From contig DATNIJ010000257.1 of NCBI GenBank assembly GCA_035604475.1, forward strand, positions 1 to 10,035: a stretch of DNA of 10,035 bases, given 5' to 3'. The stretch comes from DASPPM01 sp035604475. Lineage in GTDB: Bacteria > Pseudomonadota > Alphaproteobacteria > JACZXZ01. The notes beneath the pieces were generated by a model. The model was not told where the DNA came from, did no database searches, and was given only the letters and a program-made list of their open reading frames with translations. Below, one piece after another: positions 7,797 to 10,035 of the stretch (its first letter is position 1; each line of letters opens with the position of its first letter). Position numbers and translations under genes: made by a program.

Positions 7797-7838
7797 TCAG
7801 CGAAACAGAAACCCGCCGCCGCCGACACCTCCACCCAT
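7797..7838 (-). CDS. Candidate 13-codon glycine-rich leader ORF
   Basis: An ATG at 7836-7838 is preceded five bases upstream by GGGGGAG and encodes MGGGVGGGGFLFR followed by TGA at 7797-7799. It would lie in the long leader of the BON operon if transcription starts near the upstream FNR box. The ribosome site is better than that of the BON gene itself. It could be a leader peptide or a chance ORF in GC-rich DNA; no homologue is known to me. Confidence 0.22.
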   Translation of the reverse strand: MGGGVGGGGFLFR

Positions 7839-7920
7839 GGAGTCTCCCCCGGGGCGCTCGGAGCCGACGGCTCGCGGGTCCTGTCGCGGCGGATCGCTGG
7901 GCCGAAGGCAGCTTGCCGCG

Positions 7921-7953
7921 CGAGATCAACGTCGGTCGGGCCGTTTGATCTCG
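7921..7953. repeat. 9-bp perfect inverted repeat in the BON operon leader
   Basis: CGAGATCAA (7921-7929) and TTGATCTCG (7945-7953) are perfect inverses separated by 15 bases. Each arm contains a TTGAT/ATCAA half-site, but the spacing does not fit an FNR dimer. It could form an mRNA hairpin just downstream of a start site set by the 8018-8031 box, or be an operator for another dimeric regulator. Confidence 0.45.
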
Positions 7954-8017
7954 ACGGCGTTGCCTTGCGTCGTCCCCGCCGTGGCAGCTCAGGCTAGCAG
8001 GAGGGCGGCTTTCGTCC

Positions 8018-8031
8018 TTGATCCAGATCAA
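8018..8031 (-). promoter_or_regulatory. FNR/FixK-type box, likely for the BON-M50-HhH-pncB operon
   Basis: TTGATCCAGATCAA matches the TTGAT-N4-ATCAA consensus at all ten defined bases. It lies just after the DUF3775 stop and upstream of the BON gene on the minus strand. A weak -10 (TAGCCT, 7991-7996) would place transcription near 7984, about 41 bases from the box centre as in class II FNR promoters, leaving a leader of roughly 270 bases. FNR and FixK proteins are low-oxygen activators in alphaproteobacteria. Use of the site is inferred. Confidence 0.7.
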
Positions 8032-8054
8032 TTCTGCGCCGGCGGGGCGTTGCG

Positions 8055-8486
8055 CTACAGGCGATTCATCTCGAAGTCCGCGCAGGAATGGCCCAGCGCT
8101 GCGAGCCCTTCCTCGAGGTAGTCCCCGAGTGCGGGCATGCCGATGAGGTAGTCGGCGGAATGGCGCCGGTGGCGCTCGTCGGCAAGCGCGCGCGCGTCGC
8201 GCCACTCCGATCTCTCGAAGTCGCCGCGCCCGACCCAGGCCAGCGCGATCAGGTCGAGAACCTCGTCCTCGTTGAGATCCTCGATCGCCTCGCGCAGCTC
8301 GGCGAGCGTGGGATCATCCGCATAATCCTCGAGGATCTCGGATTCGCCGCTGTCGGCCGGATTCGAGCCCGGATCCGGCTCGACCGGCTCCACCTTCGCA
8401 TCGAACTCCCGCGCCTTCAGGATGATGTAGCAGGCCTTCTCGGCACTGATGTTGAGCTCGACCGGGGGTTGATCGTTCTCGGCCAT
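8055..8486 (-). CDS. DUF3775 domain protein
   Basis: A small acidic protein of 143 residues. The whole sequence resembles the DUF3775 family as I remember it: an N-terminal segment LNISAEKACYIILKAREFDA (11-30), an acidic linker with GSNPADSGESEILEDYADDP (40-59), a helical core LAELREAIEDLNEDEVLDLI (61-80) then ALAWVGRGDF, and the C-terminal block YLIGMPALGDYLEEGLAALG (113-132). No function is established for the family. No signal peptide or membrane segment is seen, so it is probably cytosolic. The ATG at 8484-8486 is preceded by AGGAGG (8495-8500) with an eight-base spacer, which settles the start against the longer open frame. The promoter upstream carries an FNR-like box, so low-oxygen induction is likely. 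It is divergent from chaB and 341 bases ahead of the BON operon. Confidence 0.87.
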   Translation of the reverse strand: MAENDQPPVELNISAEKACYIILKAREFDAKVEPVEPDPGSNPADSGESEILEDYADDPTLAELREAIEDLNEDEVLDLIALAWVGRGDFERSEWRDARALADERHRRHSADYLIGMPALGDYLEEGLAALGHSCADFEMNRL

Positions 8487-8517
8487 GGCGCGTTCCTCCT
8501 CCTGACTGCCGCCGCAG

Positions 8518-8531
8518 ACCCCTTGCGGGGT
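8518..8531 (-). promoter_or_regulatory. Hairpin at the 5' end of the DUF3775 leader
   Basis: ACCCC-TTGC-GGGGT forms a 5-bp stem with a four-base loop. It would lie within the first ~20 bases of an mRNA started near 8537, ahead of the ribosome site at 8495-8500. 5' hairpins can protect mRNA from decay; this role is inferred. Confidence 0.35.
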
Positions 8532-8543
8532 GCTATCGGCCTT

Positions 8544-8584
8544 ACTATCCACGAGCAGGTGCCAAGCACCTTGATCCAAATCAG
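8544..8584 (-). promoter_or_regulatory. FNR-type promoter of the DUF3775 gene
   Basis: The box TTGATCCAAATCAG (8571-8584) matches 9 of the 10 defined bases of TTGAT-N4-ATCAA. On the minus strand, GATAGT (8544-8549) is a 4-of-6 match to the -10 hexamer and predicts a start near 8537, about 41 bases from the box centre. This is the class II FNR arrangement, where the box replaces a -35. In the plus direction no -10 is found at the right distance, so control of chaB by this box is less likely. Confidence 0.65.
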
Positions 8585-8624
8585 GCCGAAAGGCATCCTC
8601 TCGCTTGGCCGGAACGAGCATATC

Positions 8625-8834
8625 ATGCCCTACAGGACGAATGCCGATCTTCCGCCTGCGGTCCGCGCGCATTTGCCGGCAGGGGCGCAGCTGATCTATC
8701 GAGAAGCGTTCAATCACGCTTGGCAGCAATACGTCGCCGAGGGCGACCGCCGCGAGGAGATCGCGCACCGCGTCGCCTGGGCCGCGGTCAAGCGTCAGTA
8801 CGTCAAGTTAGGCGGTATGTGGGTGCCGAAATAG
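8625..8834 (+). CDS. chaB: ChaB family protein
   Basis: A 69-residue protein of the ChaB family (first named as a putative cation transport regulator in E. coli; its actual role is poorly known). The sequence shows NADLPPAVRAHLPAGAQLIY (6-25), the helix REAFNHAWQQY (26-36), then EEIAHRVAWAAVKRQYVKLG (44-63) and the terminal GMWVPK, all family hallmarks. It has no membrane segment and is basic and helical. The ATG at 8625-8627 is the only start that gives a family-length protein; the frame stays open upstream only as antisense of the DUF3775 gene. The upstream GGAACGAG is a poor ribosome site. It is the only plus-strand gene I accept, divergent from DUF3775 (138 bases between starts) and convergent with the MAT gene (19 bases between stops). 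Confidence 0.9.
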   Translation: MPYRTNADLPPAVRAHLPAGAQLIYREAFNHAWQQYVAEGDRREEIAHRVAWAAVKRQYVKLGGMWVPK

Positions 8835-8853
8835 GGTACCCGCGAGCGGCGTT

Positions 8854-10035
8854 CTATGCCGGAGCGGCGCTCTCGAGTGGCCAGCGGTCGAAGGCAATGC
8901 GGCCCGCCAGCATGTCCTCGGCGAGAGTTGCGGTGCGCGCGAGAAAGGCCGCGGCAACCTCGCGCACGAGAGCTGCCATGCTCGCGAGCGGACGGCCCTC
9001 CTCGCTCGCTATGCGAATGTCGACGAACGCCGGCTCGGCGACCGGCTGGCCGATGCGGCTCACGAGATAGACCTCGCTTGCCGATACCCCCGGCACGTCG
9101 CGCACGATCGCGTCCGCCATCAGGCCGGCCGTGATGTTGTAGATTTTACCCACATGGGTCACGGCGTTCTTGCCGGCGACCGATTCCATCGTCATCGGCC
9201 GGTAGGGCGCGATGAGGCCGTTGACACGGTTGCCGCGGCCGGCCTGGCCGTCGTCGCCGGCCTCGGCGGAGGTGCCCGTCACCGTCAAATAGACGCTGCC
9301 CTTGGGGATGTCGTCGGCGGTGTTGAGCCGCAGCGTCGCCCCGGCTGCGCCTTCGCCCAAGGTCGCCTCGCGCGCCGTGGCCAGAGCCGCGTCCTTCTTC
9401 GCCGCGTAGTCCTCGAGGTCGCGGACGTGGCGGTCGACGAAGGCGCAGGCGACCGTCAAATCGATCAGGACGCCATGGCGCAGCCCCATCACCTTGACGT
9501 CCTCGCCGATCCAGGGCTGCGCCTCCTTGACCGCGGGTGAGTTGAGCCGGCGCTCGGTCGCAAGCACGGCCCGCTCGAGGCGGCTCAAGGGCGCATAGCC
9601 GACGCCGCAGGAGGTGTCGTTGGCGAGCGGGCGGCCTTCTTTCGCCGCGCGCAGGTAGAGCTCGACAAGATCGCGCGAGCCGGGGCGGAGTAGGGGATGG
9701 ATCACCACGTGCCGCTCTGGGTCGAGCGTGCGCAAATGCCGGCGCAGCCAGTCGCGGCTGCCCTCGACCGCGAGCTCGTCGACGGGGACCTCGACCCCGC
9801 CGAACTCGCGCGTGGCGCGGCCCGAGAGATAGACCTCGATCGGCTCCACGATGTCCCCGCCGCCGAATTCCGGACGCGCCCGGCCGGCGTGGAGCAAGAC
9901 CTTGTCGACATTGTGGTGCAGGATCAAACCGAAGCGCTCGCGATAGAAGCGGCTGAGCGAGAGGCTGAGCGCCTCGGCGAGCATGTCGCAGAGCGTGTCC
10001 GGGTGCCCCAGGCCCTTGCGCTCGACGACCTCGAC
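8854..10035 (-). CDS. S-adenosylmethionine synthetase, archaeal type; N-terminus beyond the right edge
   Basis: Makes S-adenosylmethionine from methionine and ATP. The 393 residues visible match the archaeal MAT family (as in Methanocaldococcus), not bacterial MetK: VERKGLGHPDTLCD at 4-17, LHHNVDKVLL at 39-48, FGGGDIVEPI, LSGRATREFGG (70-80), PLANDTSCGVGYAPLSRLER (136-155), GEDVKVMGLR (177-186), LNTADD (237-242), TVTGTSAEAGDDGQAGRGNR (251-270) then VNGLIAPYRPMTMES, and GKNAVTHVGKIYN (288-300). Archaeal members are about 400 residues, so only 10-20 residues should be missing on the right. Key motifs are intact, so it should be active. It converges with chaB across 19 bases. Its presence in an apparently bacterial genome suggests old lateral transfer, but its base composition and codon use look like those of its neighbours. 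Confidence 0.96.
   Translation of the reverse strand, partial: VEVVERKGLGHPDTLCDMLAEALSLSLSRFYRERFGLILHHNVDKVLLHAGRARPEFGGGDIVEPIEVYLSGRATREFGGVEVPVDELAVEGSRDWLRRHLRTLDPERHVVIHPLLRPGSRDLVELYLRAAKEGRPLANDTSCGVGYAPLSRLERAVLATERRLNSPAVKEAQPWIGEDVKVMGLRHGVLIDLTVACAFVDRHVRDLEDYAAKKDAALATAREATLGEGAAGATLRLNTADDIPKGSVYLTVTGTSAEAGDDGQAGRGNRVNGLIAPYRPMTMESVAGKNAVTHVGKIYNITAGLMADAIVRDVPGVSASEVYLVSRIGQPVAEPAFVDIRIASEEGRPLASMAALVREVAAAFLARTATLAEDMLAGRIAFDRWPLESAAPA

Larger units (their letters stand above)
7714..8054. other. Regulatory-looking gap upstream of the BON operon
   Basis: This 341-base stretch between the DUF3775 stop and the BON start has no ordinary gene. It holds a perfect FNR/FixK box (8018-8031), a 9-bp perfect inverted repeat (7921-7953), a 13-codon minus-strand ORF with a Shine-Dalgarno-like GGGGGAG (7797-7838), and a second TTGA-N6-TCAA palindrome (7748-7761). 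Open frames across it look like shadows of GC-rich sequence. Confidence 0.65.

Noticed and set aside
5773..8121. 782-codon open frame on the plus strand
   Set aside because: It is antisense to the M50-CBS and BON genes, both of which have clear families. The translation has shadow-like His/Arg/Asp/Glu-rich composition and no domain I recognise.
7768..8205. 145-codon minus-strand frame across the regulatory gap
   Set aside because: Arg/Ala-rich, overlaps the DUF3775 gene out of frame and has no recognisable domain.
8571..8624. FNR box acting on chaB in the plus direction
   Set aside because: At the expected distance (about 8607-8612) the sequence GGCCGG does not resemble a -10, and a start there would leave only a few bases of leader.
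8835..8853. Possible terminator between the convergent chaB and MAT genes
   Set aside because: Only a 4-bp stem can be drawn across this junction and there is no T run on either strand.

Overview
This is a GC-rich window that reads as alphaproteobacterial, most likely Hyphomicrobiales (Rhizobiales). The main reasons are an NdvB/ChvB-type cyclic beta-1,2-glucan synthase, a DUF3775 protein, FNR/FixK-type boxes (TTGAT-N4-ATCAA) upstream of genes, and an intergenic hairpin repeat of the 'TTGCGAG...GAAGCAATCC' kind that I recall from that group. The placement is an inference from gene content. No RNA gene, CRISPR array, insertion sequence or phage gene was seen.

Layout: seven of the eight genes lie on the minus strand. 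Reading in the minus direction from the right edge, they are: an archaeal-type S-adenosylmethionine synthetase (8854-10035, 5' end outside the window); a DUF3775 protein (8055-8486), with a small ChaB gene (8625-8834) pointing away from it; a 341-base gap rich in regulatory-looking signals; and a tight run of four genes. That run is a triple-BON protein (6991-7713), a site-2 protease with two CBS domains (5800-6984), a PolX-like helix-hairpin-helix protein (4868-5803, overlapping its upstream neighbour by GTGA) and nicotinate phosphoribosyltransferase (3444-4805). A 436-base gap with a hairpin repeat follows. The first ~1000 codons of a GT84 cyclic beta-1,2-glucan synthase then run off the left edge.

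How the genes may work together: a perfect FNR/FixK box (8018-8031) lies upstream of the BON-M50-HhH-pncB run. A near-perfect box (8571-8584) lies 85 bases upstream of the DUF3775 start, with a -10-like element at the distance expected of a class II FNR promoter. A membrane protease with CBS domains, a BON protein and NAD salvage behind oxygen-responsive sites suggest a low-oxygen or dormancy stress module. It recalls the Mycobacterium DosR regulon, which includes Rv2625c (M50-CBS) and pncB2. The least explained items are the GT84 gene's missing conventional start codon, the HhH protein's uncharacterised C-terminal half, the archaeal-type MAT, and the long structured leader with a 13-codon ORF before the BON gene. 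Many long open frames on the plus strand are GC-driven shadows.
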